64,000 bases of DNA from NCBI RefSeq assembly GCF_008065135.1, contig NZ_CP042914.1, positions 3,596,001 through 3,660,000 on the forward strand, in the 5' to 3' direction. Position numbers and translations under genes: made by a program. This document shows positions 62,917 to 64,000 of the stretch, piece after piece. Numbering within the stretch: position 1 is the stretch's first letter; every line of letters begins with the position of its first letter. Under the pieces are notes generated by a model that saw only the letters and a program-made list of their open reading frames with translations, did no database searches and was not told where the DNA came from. Source of the DNA: Roseimaritima ulvae (GTDB lineage Bacteria > Planctomycetota > Planctomycetia > Pirellulales > Pirellulaceae).

Positions 62917-64000
62917 ATGCTGCGAAAACGCTTGCTACCAGCCCTGGGGCTGCTGAGTTTGGGCCTGCAATTCTCACTGGCCAGCCCGACGTTAGCGGAT
63001 GATTGGCTGCGTTTTCGCGGCCCCAATGGGACCGGACTGGCCAGCTCGTCGGAATCTCCGCCGATCGAATGGTCTGAAGAAAAAAATCTCCGTTGGTCGC
63101 TTGATCTGCTGGGCCCCGGACACAGCAGCCCGATCGTGGTGGGCGATAAAGTTTTTCTAACCTGTTGGACTGGTTATGGAGTCGACGACGAAGAGTCCGG
63201 CAAGCCCGAAGACTTGAAGCGACATCTACTGTGCGTTGATCGAGCCAGCGGCAAACTGCTGTGGGAACGCGCCGTCGCCGCCCGTTTGCCAGAAGACGAA
63301 TACGCGGGCATGTTTGCCGAGCACGGTTATGCTTCGCATACCCCGGTCAGCGATGGTCAATATGTGTTTTGCTTCTTCGGCAAGTCCGGCGTCCACGCCT
63401 TCGATCTGGAGGGCAACCCCGTCTGGCAGGCTGAAGTCGGCGAAGGACTCGACCAACGCAAATGGGGCTCCGCGTCCAGCTTAATTCTTACCGACGAACT
63501 GGTGATCGTGACGGCGGGACCGGAAAGCGGCACGCTATATGGCCTGGATAAAAAGACCGGCGAAACGCGGTGGAACGCAAACGTGGGCTTGTCCGGCATG
63601 TGGGGCACCCCCTTGCTGGCCCCGGTCGACGAGAAACGTACCGACTTGGTGGTCGGCGTGCCCGATGAAGTCTGGGGACTCAATCCCGCAACCGGTAAGC
63701 TGCGTTGGTACTGCGATGGGATCGAAGGTGGGTCGGTCAATTCCAGCCCCGTGCTGGCCGATTCGGTGGTCTACATGATCGACGGACGCAACGGCGATGC
63801 TCTCGCGGTCCGCGTCGGTGGGAAAGGCGACGTGAATCAGTCGCATGTCGTTTGGCACGAAAGCCATCGCGGTCGTATCTCTTCCCCAATCGTCCACGAT
63901 GGCTTGCTGTACTGGATCTCCAGCGGAGTGCTTAACTGCGTCGATGCGGCGACCGGCGAGCGGGTTTACCAGGAACGACTCAACACCAGCGACAACTCAG
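62917..64000 (+). CDS. Exported PQQ/beta-propeller repeat protein (3' end cut by window)
   Basis: At least 361 residues; the frame is still open at the window edge. Start ATG 62917 gives a signal peptide (MLRKRLLPALGLLSLGLQFS, cleavage near TLA-DDW at about 28), then DDWLRFRGPNGTGLASSSES, a very common start of planctomycete PQQ-like beta-propeller proteins. Blade motifs recur: LLCVDRASGKLLWERAV, VHAFDLEGNPVWQAEVG, LYGLDKKTGETRWNANVG, VWGLNPATGKLRWYCDG and LNCVDAATGERVYQERL. The fold resembles BamB and quinoprotein dehydrogenases, but no PQQ ligand pattern was verified, so enzymatic activity is not claimed. It is probably periplasmic or outer-membrane associated. Confidence 0.88.
   Translation, partial: MLRKRLLPALGLLSLGLQFSLASPTLADDWLRFRGPNGTGLASSSESPPIEWSEEKNLRWSLDLLGPGHSSPIVVGDKVFLTCWTGYGVDDEESGKPEDLKRHLLCVDRASGKLLWERAVAARLPEDEYAGMFAEHGYASHTPVSDGQYVFCFFGKSGVHAFDLEGNPVWQAEVGEGLDQRKWGSASSLILTDELVIVTAGPESGTLYGLDKKTGETRWNANVGLSGMWGTPLLAPVDEKRTDLVVGVPDEVWGLNPATGKLRWYCDGIEGGSVNSSPVLADSVVYMIDGRNGDALAVRVGGKGDVNQSHVVWHESHRGRISSPIVHDGLLYWISSGVLNCVDAATGERVYQERLNTSDNS

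Overview
The window reads as a chromosomal segment of a planctomycete, most likely Pirellulaceae-like. The basis is family content: Tat-exported DUF1501 proteins, a giant cytochrome/DUF1549/DUF1553 protein, a signal peptidase I with large inserts, alanine/proline-rich secreted proteins of low complexity, zinc-ribbon membrane proteins, and GC-rich DNA full of palindromic intergenic repeats. No rRNA, tRNA or CRISPR array was seen. The assignment is an inference from families, not from a marker-gene comparison.

Layout. 1-3.9 kb: heptanucleotide repeats, a lipoprotein, lepB and lptB. 3.9-5.3 kb: a DUF1501 protein. 5.8-19.3 kb: a type VI secretion (T6SS) locus in two divergent blocks. The minus-strand block is tssL, a short tssM-like gene and tssH (clpV). 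The plus-strand block is tssA, tssB, tssC, hcp, tssE, tssF and tssG. TssK, TssJ, VgrG and PAAR are not in the window, and the TssM-like protein ends right after its third membrane helix. 19.6-29.5 kb, all minus strand: dinB, a DUF1553/DUF1501 pair, a PfkB sugar kinase and a Wzz-like protein. 30-35.7 kb: membrane and exported proteins, a dolichol-phosphate-mannose-synthase-like glycosyltransferase, an SGNH hydrolase and a zinc-ribbon membrane protein. 36.2-39 kb: tkt and nfeD. 39.6-44.2 kb: an NtrC-type regulator, an SGNH protein and a DPFG-repeat protein. 44.2-53.7 kb: prfB with a programmed frameshift, mnmA, glycerate kinase, a large exported protein, a Ser/Thr kinase with a receiver-like tail and a YbjN-like protein. 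53.7-59.4 kb: two short-chain dehydrogenases, a CPBP membrane protein, and a SulP transporter fused to STAS and carbonic anhydrase domains. 59.8-64 kb: a REP-associated transposase (RAYT), a PAS-LuxR regulator, mog, and the start of a PQQ-repeat protein.

Three observations stand out. First, tssH and the DUF1501 gene carry about twelve single-base indels between 4.0 and 7.5 kb, nearly all in homopolymer runs, while every protein motif is kept. That pattern points to local consensus errors rather than gene decay. Second, a dispersed hairpin repeat (GTAG foot, stem, GCCA loop, stem) occurs about ten times. Its stem bases co-vary between copies, and in three unrelated genes its GTAG foot supplies the TAG stop codon. 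Third, a RAYT gene is flanked on both sides by arrays of a different GGGGACAG palindrome. Together these suggest an active REP/RAYT system shaping intergenic DNA here.
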